Source: Lycorma delicatula (taxonomy: Eukaryota; Arthropoda; Insecta; Hemiptera; Fulgoridae). From it: a DNA stretch of 64,000 nt. This document shows, in pieces, positions 9,839 to 21,954 of the stretch; positions within the stretch are counted from its first letter, which is position 1; every line of letters starts with the position of its first letter. A model generated the notes under the pieces. That model made no database searches and was not told where the DNA came from. It saw only the letters and a program-made list of their open reading frames with translations. Both the position numbers and the translations under genes were made by a program. The stretch spans positions 198,350,034-198,414,033 of the forward strand of contig NC_134456.1 of assembly GCF_047948215.1 (NCBI RefSeq). The letters run 5' to 3'.

Positions 9839-12539
9839 CATTAAATCTGGTTTTCAATTTAACCTTTAATGATCTGTTCTTTCTACACATGAATATTTTA
9901 CTCCATTAAAATAATTTTCTATATCCTACTTACGTTATATTTGGTAATGTTATTCTATGCTAATTTGAATTTTTGTCAAGATGTTTAAAGTTCATTTATT
10001 TAAATTATAGTTTAGTTATTTATAAGTTTATATGTATATGTGTATATTAAATATTTAGAGACTGGAAAGGCAGCCAGTGAGAATTAAATAGACATGTTTT
10101 AACAAAATTTAAAATCATTTGGGCACCAATCTGAACTAAAAATAAAAACATAAATCACATGACAAAATTACTCAAATAGTCACAAGACAATCCCATATAT
10201 TTTAAAAATCTTTTAAGTCTATCTACTGTTACATTATTGGGTAAAATACCATCTACTTCTCAAGTATCAATTTGATCATTTGCCGACCTCCATAGTTGAG
10301 TAAGCAGTGACTCGGCTACACATCTTAGGTTCACATCCTGGTCAGACATGCATCTTCAAATATGATACCAATTCCATCAGGCTAATGACCATAGCTCTTG
10401 ATGCCTGTACTCTTTCATAACAAAAAAAATGTATCATTTAATGCCAGACACAATAAAAGAGAATACGATCAAAACAATTGTCAAGAACATGTGGAGCAAC
10501 ACCAGGCAATATAAGAAATCCATGGTTTACCTAGTATGCTAAAATTAAAAAAAAAAGATAAATTCCTTATAATGGTAGTTTGTGTGGCAACCTATAGTCA
10601 ACAACACTCAATCACCTGTTCTGCCTAACTGCGATTAATCAATTTTTTATAAAACATAGATTTTGGACTAATCAAATTTTGGGATGCGTGAAACATTTTT
10701 AGTGGCCAGGTTGACTTTTCATTGTTTGGGATTTTATGTGGCTAGGAATCCTCAAGAAACAAATAAATAAAACACACACGCATTTGGGATAGTCTAGTTC
10801 AGTTGCATATAAATAAGAGGAGGAGCACTTCCTGAAATACAGCACAAAAGAATATAGCAATACCCATTCACAACATTATGTAAAGTGTAAAGCTTATTCC
10901 CAAATATTATGATGGTTACCAAATACAAACTGAACACACAAACTCCAGATTAACTAAACCTTTTTTGTTTATAAAACTCAGTGTAAATCAATAGGTTTTG
11001 GATTCACCTTTGGAAAACAAGGTAGGAAAACTGGATTATTAGGTGAGAAACATTCATTTCCTTAAATTAAGTCAATTCAGGGTAAGATATTCTTTTAAAG
11101 AAAAAGTAATTATACACAAAAGTATTTTTTTCAGTGAGTCTCCATATAAAGCTTCTTTTTTTGACATGTTGATTATGAGCATTATAAGTGTTCCAATGTT
11201 ATTAGCTGTAATTTAAAAAAAACATTGTTTTAAGTACATTTTACTAAAGAATCATTATAATTAAGAATAAGTTTGAAAAATAATGTCCAATGTAGATATG
11301 CAAAATACCAATAATAATAGATGTGTGCAAAGATAAAAATGTTAAAAAATCCATTTTAAATAAAATTAGCGTAAAGTTTAGTAGAACTGCTAATCAGAAT
11401 ATTAATGTTTAAAAAATAATAATTTTAATCAGAAAATACTAAGATAATAAGAAATAATATGAATAATGTAATAAGAATATTTTTTAAACAGATAAAATAA
11501 ATAATTTAATTACATTTTAATATTCAGAGATTCAATTAAAGAACTTACTTGTGGATTAATCAAGATAATACTTTTTTACTACTTTACCTTCAGACAAGAC
11601 AGATTCATAACTCTAAGAAAATAAAGAAATAATATTACTTACAAAATTAAATGCAAACCTATTAAAAATATTTTATTATACAAGATGATTCATTTAATAC
11701 AAAATTAAAGATCAACATAAATTTAATGTGAGATTTTACAATAACGTTGTTATTACACTAACTTTTGGAACCAGATTCATTGTTTAAAGGAGGAAGATAC
11801 ATCATCAGCTTACATGTTTAAAAACATTTAAAAAAGTTAAAAAATATGAACAATAAAGCATTTTTAAACAACAGCAAAAGTCATCAGAAACAGTTTACCA
11901 CAAATAGTTTATCAGAAAGCCTGTATTTCAATCCAGGAAAACATGCACTAAAATCTAAAATTAATGTAAGAAAGAATATAGTAAAACATCTTGAAAAAAC
12001 TGAAACTAATTTGTACAATTTTAAATTTTGAATAAAGTAAATGTAAATGCTAATCAAACAAAATTCTTATTTTGATTTTTCTCTCACTACAAATGCTGTA
12101 CCAATTAATTGTATGATTGCAACAACAGAAGTCACTGCTTTGTTTTGACTACTTTTCATTCACTGTTACCTTCTTCTAGTTTAATTATTAGTAGATATTA
12201 GATGGAAAATTTATAAATATTATGTACCTAATTATATATCCTCAGTTAAATTATTTATTATTTCATAGTCAAATTAATTAATTACAATTTTGACAATTTT
12301 ACTTCAAAAGAAACATTGTCGTACTACACAGGTAAGAATTTAAACAAGTTAAAACCTTCATGACAAATTTCTTTGAAAAAGTTAATAAAAATTCCTTTAA
12401 TCATTCTGCATGAAAATAATGGAATGCAACAGAATTAACAGAGTAACTAATTTTAAATGAAATTGCTTGTAAATTGCTTTTTTTATTTGAAAGAAGATTT
12501 CAGTAAAATAATTCATTTATATAGTAACAACAGGCTGAA
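9839..12539. other. GOLIM4 intron, mostly unassigned
   Basis: AT-rich intronic sequence apart from the SINE-like piece at 10283-10425. A slightly more complex block near 10560-10930 has a TATATAAATAAG word near 10808 and could be a decayed LTR or DNA element, but I found no matching ends. The rest shows no coding-like frame. Confidence 0.45.
10283..10425 (+). mobile_element. tRNA-like SINE fragment, family C
   Basis: Plus-strand sequence begins GACCTCCATAGTTGAGTAAG (A-box-like) and carries AGGTTCACATCCTGGTCAG (B-box GGTTCNANTCC pattern) near 10327-10345. It then has a non-tRNA body running to about 10425. The head resembles family A in plan, but the body (ATGATACCAATTCCATCAGG) is different, so I treat it as a third tRNA-related SINE type. 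Single copy in this window. Confidence 0.5.
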
Positions 12540-12625
12540 GTTGTGAGAACTGCAATGCTGACTCGAACTTCCAGAATCTCCAGATAAGAGGCAAAAATGA
12601 TACCACTCTACCATGAAGCTTGAGG
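12540..12625 (-). mobile_element. SINE family A fragment (copy 4)
   Basis: On the minus strand this has a diverged tRNA-like head: TGGTAGAGTGGTATCATTT (A box region), then CTGGAGATTCTGGAAGTTCG and a decayed B box GTTCGAGTC. It resembles the head of family A and is nearly headless of body. Weakly supported because of divergence. Confidence 0.45.
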
Positions 12626-13489
12626 GAGCAAATAATGAAACCAACTTTATGAAATTTAAAAACCAAAAATGGAAAACATATTACTATGCAAACCCTTTTT
12701 ATAAATCAATAAGATAAATTAATTTTCCTTAACAGGTAACACGTTTTAAATTTGTTGCATTAAAAAAAAAATTAAATTACATTGACTTTGTCGATAGAAA
12801 CTAATATAGTATGATATGATAGTATTTACATTGCCATCAATAGCAATTTTTTTCAATCAGTGTTAAATTTGGCATTAGAAATGATACAATGCTACAGGCA
12901 TCATATTTGTAATTTTGTTTTATATATATATATATATATATGTATACACTGAATGCAGCAAATCACACAAGCAAACCCTCAACTAGTAGCAGTACTATAA
13001 AGTTAATTAGTATACATAAGTTTACTGTTCCCACTATCCCAGGATAGTTACACGAATGTAACATGATTATGTTTAAAAACATATTTTAAAAACATTCACA
13101 AATATTTTGTGTAATATCTTCATTTTTGAGCTGAGTTTCACATTACAAAAGTAGTTCTGAAATTATGTTGCATCATTTTTATGCAAATTAAAAAAATGTA
13201 ATACAAAAGTTTTTTTGAATTTTTAATCTTTTAATTCTTTAGAAAGGTATCTGTATAATGGACAATTTTGTGAAAAATCTATTTTCCATTTTTTTTTGTA
13301 TCATTAATTCATAATACCTGTTGATTCTATACCATATATAGTTGATCAATTTTTATTAAAATCTGCGAATAATTAATCATAAGACTGGCAAACATTCAAC
13401 CTGTTAGAATGCCCTATTCTAATACATACTCAAAACAAGTCATTAAAGTTGAATAGTGTATAGAAGTAGATAACTTATAAAATATATAA
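12626..13489. other. GOLIM4 intron with TA microsatellite
   Basis: AT-rich DNA with a TA dinucleotide run at 12920-12941. Nothing else recognised. Confidence 0.6.
12920..12941. repeat. (TA)n microsatellite
   Basis: Uninterrupted TA repeat of about 11 units. Confidence 0.9.
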
Positions 13490-14990
13490 CTGTTTTGAAT
13501 TCGATTCTTTGATGCAGTTGAGGTTACCCAGTGAATGCTGCATCATAGCATACACAGATGACAGGCTTTTGCTGATTAAAGGAGATTCAAGGAATAAGAT
13601 TGAATTCAGGGCAGCCTAGGCTTGCAAGATACTCCAGTTCTGGAGTCTGCAACATAAGATGGTGTTTAGCCCAGGGAAAGCAATGATGATGTTGCTCAAC
13701 GACAGAATGGTTGTTACATGATGACCTTGTATTTCATTGGCAGGTCATCGAATTAGATATTCTGCTCCAGAAGCATCTAGGAGTTACCCTTGATGAGAAT
13801 CTTCAATTCAATAGCATTTTCAATAGGTTACCAAAAAGGCATTCAATGCTTTCTTCAGTGTTCAGAGAGCAGATAAACTGAGAACTGAATTTTCTGATGG
13901 CCGTTTCACACATGGTATTTCTCCTGAGAATTATGCAGGTTGTTACACGTGGATTTCCCTCAATCAGCATATATTACACAACTTCTTTCTAGATAAGGTG
14001 CTTTGCAAAATAGGTTGGCAAAATTTGGTTTGATTAATTCAGGCTTGTGTCCAGCATGTAGGGACGTCATTGTGATGTCTTATATGTCTGTCCCAGGCAC
14101 AAAGCTGAACTTACCAAAGTAGTTATGAAAGCTTGTAAGGATCAATTCTGGTTTTGATCTGCCAGTTAATTGGAAAATTAAAAGGAAATGGAACATTAGT
14201 TTCTGGCTTCCTGTGATTCTTAGCCATGCGAAGGATGGATAAGTGGGTCTGATGTATAGATACAATAGCAACCTGGGTGGCTAGGGAACTGCCTGAGTAC
14301 TTACTTCACTAAGTTAGGTATTTTGACATTGAGCCCCGGTTAGCTGAGATATTTGCTATTAGGATGAGAATGGAAGTGTGGAGAACTCTGTACTGGAGCT
14401 ATGGTGTGGAAGGATGGCAATGACCTCCCTTCCAAAACCAGAAAAAGAGAGAGAGTTAGGGTGTTTTCATTAAAAGGTTAACAAATTTGTGAATTTTTTT
14501 CTTGATTTTTAAGTAAATCAAGAGGACTTTGAGTAAATTGAATTATAGGACAAGATTGTCATTGCTGCGATCAACACTTGTTTTGTTTGTATGAGAATAG
14601 TATTTTTGTTCCTTAAAAGAGTGCATAGTCTAACTGAAGTTAGATATGAAAAGAGTTTTGGTGTTAAAAGTAAGGCATGGGGATTGGAATTCCGTGAATC
14701 AGTTAATTTGATAGTAGAGAACTATACGTTACGATAGGTGTTACGGTTGGAAAAAGCCATACAAAGTTAGTGGCATATGACAAGTGTCTGCTTGACAGAA
14801 ACAAAACTGGTGACTGTGATGTGTAATCAGGTTTAGAGGGTCTAAAAGATGACCTTCAGTAAAGCCCATGAGGGCTAGGAACAGAGGGAATGATGTGGTG
14901 ACCAAGATCGTCACAAGGTGGATGTGTTCCCCGATGCAGGACAGGAATTGTTTTACAATAATAGAACCAAAAAATAATAAAATGTTCATC
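13490..14990 (+). mobile_element. R1-like LINE, copy A (degenerate, deleted)
   Basis: Contains the reverse transcriptase active-site block as AYTDDRLLLIKG near 13543-13580. The following conserved stretch (WSLQHKMVFSPGKAMMM, near 13640-13690) matches the copies at 55-57 kb. Frameshifts and stops are frequent. The segment between the RT thumb and the C-terminal region is internally deleted (around 13880-13920). Downstream is the family's 3' UTR: TTAAGTAAATCAAGAGGAC near 14509, AATCAACACTTG-type sequence near 14570, and GGTCTAAAAGATGACCTTC near 14837. The same blocks occur in copy B. It is antisense to GOLIM4 within its intron. The 5' boundary is uncertain. Confidence 0.75.
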
Positions 14991-15128
14991 ATTCAATTAT
15001 AAATCATCAACATACAATTTTGGTTTAATAAATTAACAAAAACATTTTTATTATATTAATCATTGTATATCTTTAAAGCGCTATCTTTTCGTCCAAGAAG
15101 ATGGAGGCATGACAAAACAGAGGTTTTT

Positions 15129-15183
15129 TTAAATGTTGCGCAGATAAGACAGTACTTCATCCATTGCAGATATTCTAATCAAT
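15129..15183 (-). CDS. GOLIM4: possible alternative GOLIM4 last exon
   Basis: A minus-strand acceptor ATTTTGCAG (AG at 15185-15184) is followed by a short frame that ends at TAA (15131-15129). Joined to the exon 8 donor that overlaps the stop (exon end 15326), the phase fits and gives QLIRISAMDEVLSYLRNI. A possible AATAAA lies about 80 bp downstream on the minus strand. The intron would be only about 140 bp. This is a computed possibility with no homology behind it; the stretch may equally be 3' UTR of the read-through form. Confidence 0.25.
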
Positions 15184-15321
15184 CTGCAAAATCTGAGAAT
15201 GTAGTACAAACAGAGAAGCTCTGCCAGAATTAAGAAATGTAAAAAGAAGTAGAGAAAAGAAAATTTCATAAACAATCCAACTAAATAAAGAGGTAATTTT
15301 ATTTCACATGTTACATCATGC

Positions 15322-15621
15322 TTACTGTCTTTGTTGAGGATCCTCCATTTCTTCAACAGCTCCATTCATATCTTGCATCACATGTGGTTCAATTAAATTA
15401 TTCTCATTGCTCATTCTATTCCCATTTATTTCAACAGCAGGTACAAATAATTTTCCAGGATCTTCTTGTACCGGATTCATTGGACCAACAGGTTTATGTT
15501 GCTGAATCTGCATGCTCTCTGGTGGAGCCAATTGATGCATATTTTCTATTTGATGACCCATCTGGCCATCAAGCGACCCTCCAACTGATTGATCTGGCAC
15601 AACAAGTGGTGCTGCAGCCTC
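15322..15621 (-). CDS. GOLIM4: GOLIM4 exon 8, stop or splice
   Basis: It follows a clean acceptor (TTTTTTTTCAG, AG at 15623-15622) and enters in phase 0 from exon 7. It encodes 99 residues: EAAAPLVVPDQSVGG, a Gln/Met/Pro-rich middle (APPESMQIQQHKPVGPMNP) and an acidic end (EEMEDPQQRQ), then TAA. This suits the disordered acidic luminal tail of the GOLIM4 family. The stop is unusual: CAG TAA overlaps ACA|GTAAGC, a fair splice donor. Ending the exon at 15326 leaves phase 2 and joins in frame to 5550-5486. Read-through at this point gives a 422-residue protein; splicing gives a longer tail. A 105-codon frame on the other strand here is a shadow. Confidence 0.75.
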   Translation of the reverse strand, partial: EAAAPLVVPDQSVGGSLDGQMGHQIENMHQLAPPESMQIQQHKPVGPMNPVQEDPGKLFVPAVEINGNRMSNENNLIEPHVMQDMNGAVEEMEDPQQRQ

Positions 15622-16499
15622 CTGAAAAAAAATAATCAACATTAAAAAAAAATTCAGCAATATTAAATAAATAAACACATCTACTATGTAGTAGATTGCA
15701 TATGTATGCAATTTCAAAATACACAAATGAAGAATTAAATAAATCTTAATCAACTGACACCTATCTACTGATGTGCACATATGGTTGTACTATTAGCAAA
15801 CACACAACTTCGGAAACAGATATTAACCATTCTGATTAAAAGAATTAATTTATTTTCACTATTTTAACAAGTAGTGTTTCCATTATTTAGTTATGCTCTA
15901 AGAAAATCCACAAAATGTACAATTACTTTTGTTAGTAAATGGTAATCTCATAATGTCAATAAAATTAGTCTTAATTAGAGGTTATATAAGCTGTTTTTTC
16001 AAATGATAGATGATGGCATACTATTCTTTGTGGTTTGTTCAAAAATTGATGATTTTATAGTTCCAAATAAAGGTTTTTAATTACATGTGATGAAAATAGT
16101 AGAATAATGAATGTCCAGATAACTCTAATATTACAGGTAATAATAGTAAGCTGAAATAAATAAGCTCATAGGGTGACAACAGCCATTAAATAAACAATAC
16201 ATGTGTAATTATATTTATTGGTTAATTTAAAAACAAATCTTCTGATTTAATATTATTTATTAAATGTAATGATTAAATGATGAAGAGATTTGGCATTTTA
16301 TGAGGACATTACTTTGACATCACATGGTAGTAGAAACACAGTTAATATTATGCTTAACAGAGTAAACAAGTAAATTGTTTTAGTAAATGAACAATGTCGC
16401 ACTTTAAAAACTGAAAATTAAAAAATAAATTTATAATGTGTCCTCAACTAATGAATGGCCTCATAAGTTTCAGAAGAGATTTGCAGATAGTAATTTGAT
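15622..16499. other. GOLIM4 intron, no element recognised
   Basis: AT-rich intron sequence between exon 8 and an old mariner fragment. No repeat ends or coding-like frames were seen. Confidence 0.55.
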
Positions 16500-16960
16500 T
16501 GAGTAAATTTTTCTGAGTCAGATCATGTGCACCCAAATGTAGAGCTTCTTGCAGCCAGCTTTCTCCAAATGGTTTAACACTATTTGGTGATGGATCTTTA
16601 GGTCATTGGCAATATCATGATTGCTTACATGGTCCGATTTTTGCAAATACCATTCAATTTTCTGTGATTGGTCGCCCACTGCAAGGAGCAGCTTGGACAT
16701 CAAAATTTCCAGAACAAAAGCAACAGAACCATCTTTTGGCTGTTGCTTTTGATAATGTATCTTGCTCACATAAATAGCACAAATTTCTTCACAAGCCTGT
16801 ATAGCATTTGCGCCTTTATCAAAATAAAATTGTAAAATGTAGTTCAGTTTCCGGAAAATTCAGTCTCCTTCACGGCGCAATACATTACATCTGAATGAAA
16901 GAACTCAAACACTTTTTGCAAATCTACTAACTTCAAATGCCAGCTTTCAAACAAAGTTCA
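16500..16960 (-). mobile_element. mariner transposase N-terminal fragment
   Basis: The minus strand encodes the DNA-binding half of a mariner transposase with frameshifts. A decayed first helix region and an LSKATAKRWFCCFCSGNFD stretch (compare the family pattern W..F..G..D) sit near 16700-16760. An 83-codon frame at 16769-16518 ends with DIANDLKIHHQIVLNHLEKA then KKLYIWVHMI, matching the second helix-turn-helix and the W.PH linker of mariner proteins. The catalytic domain is missing beyond 16500. No terminal repeats were identified, so this is a truncated fossil. Confidence 0.7.
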
Positions 16961-17389
16961 GCCTGACCCACTGTGATTCACATACCCTGAGATTTGTGAC
17001 ACTAACACTATCTCATGTGCAAAAAGCTCACTACTCTTTAGAATACCTATTGATAATAATTTTCTTATTATTTCTTTTTAGGTTTTTCTGTTACTATGTT
17101 TTGGTGGTCAAGTTGTTATTTTCTGAATTTAATTAGCACAGTGGTCAATATGTTGATTATCTGAATTTTCAACAAAAAAAATATAAATGTATACATACTT
17201 ATATTTCACTTTATGTATATATAGTTATAGATAGATAGATATGTAAACTTTATATATTATATATTTACATTTGCTTTATATATTATTTTTCACTTATTAA
17301 TTTTGTTATTTGCCAGAGAATTATAAAGAGAAAATTTGGGTTAGTTATTTCAAGTGGAGTAGTGGTTAGAAAAACTAAAAGTTATTTTT

Positions 17390-18350
17390 ATAAAAAAACC
17401 CTAAGAAGATACATAAAACAGAACTGATAGTACCAGTAGTATTGAGACCTGAAGAGCAGGATACTTGAAGTTGGACAAGTACATGTATTTTAGTAAGTAA
17501 GTTACCATGCTATAAAAAATGATTTCTTCATTTGGCCCTAAGACATGAAAACAGGTGCAAATGATTACAGAAAAGCCTTGTGTGACCACTCATCTCTAAT
17601 TTTGCAAGCACTCAAGTAAACAGACAGTTGAAATTTGACATAGTTATTCCCAAGAGGGTTATGTAGGAAACAAGGAATATTTTTTTTGATGAACAATCCT
17701 AAGAGAGTACATAAAATAGGGACTGAAAAGATGTATGAAGGCTTAAAGTGCTAGAAACATGAAACCCAGCAGCTATTTTTATCCTAAGAAATAAGATACC
17801 ATTACAAAACCTTTTTACTAATCTCAATCGGGGTTGAAAAAAATGTTCAAACAATGTAACATTAGGTCCTAACCGACACCCTCACCATAATTCTCGTACT
17901 TCCTGAAAGGATCAAAGTTGAAATCTGAAATAGTTCTTCCAAAGGGAATGTCAACAATGATATATTTAGATTAACAATCCCAAAAAAACTTAAATTAAGT
18001 AGGGGTGAAAAGAAAGATAAAGCAAAAAATATATTTAAATAGGAACAGCATCATCAATGAAACATACATAATTAATTCTCCCTTTTTTATGGCCACAATG
18101 TTGAAATTTTATTTTCTCCAATAGGATCTCCTCATGAAAAGTAAGTAATACAATTATTTTATTAAATATTTTCAAGATGGTTAAATTAAAAACAGATTTA
18201 AATGAGATGTTGAAACTAAAAGAGCAAAAACCTGAAACTTAAGCATTGATGATCCTCTCAGTTAAATTCAGAGATGATTCTCAGTTTAATTCTGTTGAAA
18301 AGAGTTTTCTGTACTCGCCCATGGGGATGAAAAAAGATGCATAATAATCC
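17390..18350. repeat. diverged tandem-like repeat, about 290-bp period
   Basis: Related phrases recur about every 280-300 bp: CCTAAGAAGATACATAAAAC near 17399, CCTAAGAGAGTACATAAAAT near 17698, CCCAAAAAAACTTAAATTAA near 17979. Each is followed by a GGGACTGAAAAG or GGGGTGAAAAG word. Related TTGAAATTTGACATAGTTAT and TTGAAATCTGAAATAGTTCT phrases precede units two and three. Units are strongly diverged and gapped. It may be the internal repeat of a larger DNA element; I do not recognise the family. Confidence 0.45.
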
Positions 18351-19029
18351 GCATAAACATAAATTATAAAAGCTTTTGGAAAAAGGGTAAACAGAACCAT
18401 AAATTTTATAATCCAATTAAAATAAAACTGGAATTTGGCTCTGAAGTAATTCGAACAATAAAAGAATTTTGGCTTTCCTTTTGAACATCATTAAATGGTT
18501 GTTTGTTAATCCACGTCAAAGAGAAATGGATTATTATTTCAGTAATCAATAAGAACATTAATTTTATTCTAGGAGGACCACTAAGTTTATATTTAAACAT
18601 TCCACATCGTTCAATTCATCTATTTAAGTAATGGATTGATTTAATGAAAATAACAAATCTTTACTTGTTGCAAAAGTATCGACAATGAGGAAAAACATGA
18701 AAAGTTAATTAAAAGTTTGCTTATAAGTCTATAAGCAAGAAGTATCCTATAGTGAGTTACAGAATATACTGCTTCTTGTGCAGGAAATAGAAGGTGGTAT
18801 TATTCCTTTCTGACTTCAAACTGAATTGTGAAGTCAAACCCAGAAAATTTAAAACAGTTGCCAATGAATTCTACAAAGTGATCTTCAAATAGATAAATCA
18901 GCAAAACATTGAGGAAGATAAACATAAATGATAACATCACTATAAAGACCAGGATTACTAAGAAACACATTATAGAGAATTTGTAGCTTACATGAAGTTA
19001 ATCAAGACAACTCAAAAGCCATAATTACA
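18351..19029. other. GOLIM4 intron, mostly unassigned
   Basis: No gene or element boundary is visible. The last few hundred bases may be decayed upstream sequence of the LINE fragment that begins near 19030, because the same strand keeps faintly protein-like frames. Confidence 0.4.
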
Positions 19030-19238
19030 AATGCACAGTAGAAGGAAAAATGTTGGAAAGAATGGGAAAGAGGAAACAAACAAAGAGGGAATTAGGCCTC
19101 TTCATTAAGAGTGTGTGTGCAATCCAAAACAAGGGTGAAAAAGAATATCTGGACTTCCTAATTTCTGCAGATATTTTTAACAGGTTCAATAGGAAACAAA
19201 AATTTGGCACAGACAACAAAATTAATAAAAATATATAA
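19030..19238 (+). pseudogene. RTE-type LINE endonuclease fragment
   Basis: A plus-strand frame (ATG at 19050) reads MGKRKQTKRELGLFIKSV, then QNKGEKEYLDFLISADIFN. This follows the endonuclease pattern of RTE-class LINEs: a GKR block, an ELGPFG-like block, then RN.RGE.LLDFL....LF. Catalytic residues further along are not preserved, and the frame runs out at 19238. Recognised by pattern memory; a profile search would decide it. The C-terminal RTE piece at 25.8 kb is on the other strand and is not the same copy. Confidence 0.5.
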
Positions 19239-20369
19239 TATGGAATTTACCATTTAACCAACTGAATGAATGAATAAACAATTTTATTTGTCACCGAAGA
19301 TATTATACAAAAAAATTATTTTTAACCGTTTAGCTACAAAAAAGGATTTTATATTTTCCGATTGTATTTTGAAAGTGCTGTTAACATTATCCAAAAGCAT
19401 CATATTAAGAGTTGCACAATAAGTACACTCATTTGCAAATATTTGAATATTTTCTTGAACTCAATAAAGAAACACTGAATTTAAAAAATTAAGGATTTTC
19501 TAAAAACAAGAATGGGTTCAATAAGTTAGTTTATAAAACAATGTGTAAATTAACATATTTTTAAATTATGGTGAGCTGTGTAGTATAATTTAAGGGGCGA
19601 TGATATAACAACAAAATGAAGTAAAGAACTGACATATCTATAGACAAATAAAAATACTATCCACTAATTAGAAATATCAGTAAACATTCAAAAAAGTTTA
19701 ATCCAACAAAGGGCATGCTGGAATACAAATTCTCAATCACCAAAGATAATTCTAGGAATTTCAAAATAACATTAAAATTTAAAAAAATATATATTTTTTT
19801 TTCTTTCTTTCTTTCTGAGTAAAATGGGAAAAAGATAATGTTAAAAGAAAAACTTGTGATAACTTGATACAAATGTTTTATTCTCTAACCCAAGTCTGCA
19901 GTAAGTTAAGGGCAATATGATATAATCCACCAAACTCTTTGTCCTATCAGAGCATTAATCTGTACAGGATATGGAGACAACTTTAACAAAGTCATTCATC
20001 CATCTGTATTATATCATGTGGACAAAATTACTTCTCCGTAGATGGAGTCTGTAGTGATTTATAGAAGTTTTATAAATTGTATCTTTCCCATCAAAGGTCT
20101 TTGTCTTTGTTTCAAAAAACAGCCATAGAGCAGATTCAAGCCTGCAAGTCCTAAATAATGTTGGTTTTTGTTAGGCACATACTTAGTAGCAGTTGCTTTT
20201 ACTAGTATTGTGTTTATGGAAATGTTATTGACAAGAAAAAATTATGAACAGAAGTTCTGTGAATGAATAAATGGAAACCTACAGTATAAGTTAATGTAAA
20301 GTCAAAATACAAAATAATATTCTACAAGACATGTTTTTTTTGTTTTTTTTTTTTAAATAAGGACCGCTT
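19239..20369. other. GOLIM4 intron, no element recognised
   Basis: AT-rich, with several 60-70 codon frames that look like chance. A block near 19900-20140 has higher complexity, but I cannot assign it. Confidence 0.5.
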
Positions 20370-21420
20370 GACATAAAATGAGTGACAGAAAAAAATGTCT
20401 TTCATTAAAATAAACTTGCATATATGCATTATTTTTCCACACAGTTGCCATCCATCAAAATCTCATTTATAATTTTTCATATCATTCTACTAGCTTTATT
20501 ATTCTATCTGAAAAATTTTAATATCAATGTTTTAAACTAATTAATTACATCACATTTCAGTTTTTTAACACTTTTAAACCTCTGTGATGAACAACATTAT
20601 TTTAAATGAAAAAAAGTAATAATCCCAAGGTGCAAAGTCGAGACTGTAGAGTGAATGTTAAAGATTTTTCTGCAAAGTCACTTTGATTCTTCACTGGTTT
20701 TTTTTGCAGTATAATGTGGCACAGAAATAAAATCCACTGGAAAGCTTCCCTCATCTTTTGTTCTGAATAGCAAGAATTTAAAAAAATTCATAGAACATAT
20801 TGACAATATAATATTTCCATGATCAAAGAGCTCAATAAACAATTTTCCTTTGTTACACGCAAAAACAGTGGTCATTAGCTTCCTGCAATATGTTTATGGT
20901 TAAACCTCTCAAGCCTTGGCAATACAAATTTGTCTATTGCATAAATTGCTGCATTGTTTCAATATTAACAATACCAAAGTCTGATCTCCAGTTGCAATGC
21001 AGTTAAGAAGTTCACCTTCAGTGCAAAAATGTCTGAGCTGTAGCAGATTGCTTTTCCTTGTGCCCATCTGTCAACATTTTTATAACTAAGTTTTTTCATT
21101 AAAATTTCATAAATCACTGAATGCAAAGCACTTGGAAATTTATTTGATAATTTAAAAATTGTAAATTTCACTTGCAAAAACTGACTTCACTTTCATTTTT
21201 TCATACACTTTTTCCCACAAATCATTTCTGATCACAGATGGACAACCTCTATATTTTTCACTATGAACATATCTTGCCTTCTCAGAACAAAATAAACTTC
21301 ACCACTCTCAAACTTTAACTTCACACATAACATGCTACAAACAACAAAGATTTTTCGTGGATTTCAGTAGTAAGTTTGTTTTTTGCCATTAAGAAATGAA
21401 TTACTAGTAGAACCTAACAC
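20370..21420 (-). mobile_element. mariner element, degenerate
   Basis: Reading the minus strand from the right gives the parts of a mariner transposase in order. A linker with YRGCPSVIRNDLWEKV (compare SGRPSVI) is near 21220. Then LHSVIYEILMKKLSYKNVDRW (compare the YRKLCARW block) is near 21060-21140, and a decayed GDET-like catalytic block is near 20980. Next come RKLMTTVFACNKGKLFIEL near 20830-20880 and a final catalytic motif HSLYSLDFAPWD near 20640. The C-terminal end near 20430 reads close to GDYVEK. It has many frameshifts and stops and no intact ends. A close relative of the usual DD34D mariners by order and residues. Confidence 0.7.
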
Positions 21421-21954
21421 TTACAGGACTATTAATTTTAATACTCATTTTAATTAGATTTTTCACATCAACTGACAAATATTTTTTTTCTCAAGTATAA
21501 ATTTGTGGCAAAGTCGAGACATCTCTATCTTAAAAAAAAACAAAAAAAACTGGGAAAACATGCCTTTTATTAATATAACATTCAGAAATTAATAAAAAAA
21601 AATTATATTTTTATAACTTATAATGTTAAGATAATATTTTTTATATTAATTCTGAAATTGCACCCGCTAGAATAATTATTGATAAATAAAACTTGACCAT
21701 CTTCTGAAGTACAACATACACAAAAACAACAGTTCTTCGCTTTCTGTTGATTCTTCTGATTTTGATAACATTGATTATGCTCAAAATGAACAGAAAATTA
21801 ATTCTGATGTAATTAGTTATTGAAAAATATTTATTAAACAAAAATACTTATTGAACATTGTATGTGTTAGTTAATATATAGAATTAACTGGAAAAGAGTT
21901 TAAATAAGAAGCTTATTTGTTCAGCAGTCAACCCTTAAAAATAAAAAATGTCTA

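Noticed and set aside
9681..9890. Two overlapping minus-strand frames of 61 and 69 codons
   Set aside because: They lie across a SINE; translation of the tRNA-like head, not a protein gene.
10560..10930. Solo LTR with TATATAAATAAG
   Set aside because: I could not find matching TG...CA ends or a target-site duplication; the TATA word alone is expected by chance.
15318..15635. 105-codon plus-strand frame over GOLIM4 exon 8
   Set aside because: It is antisense to a coding exon supported by splice borders and phase; its residues resemble no protein family.
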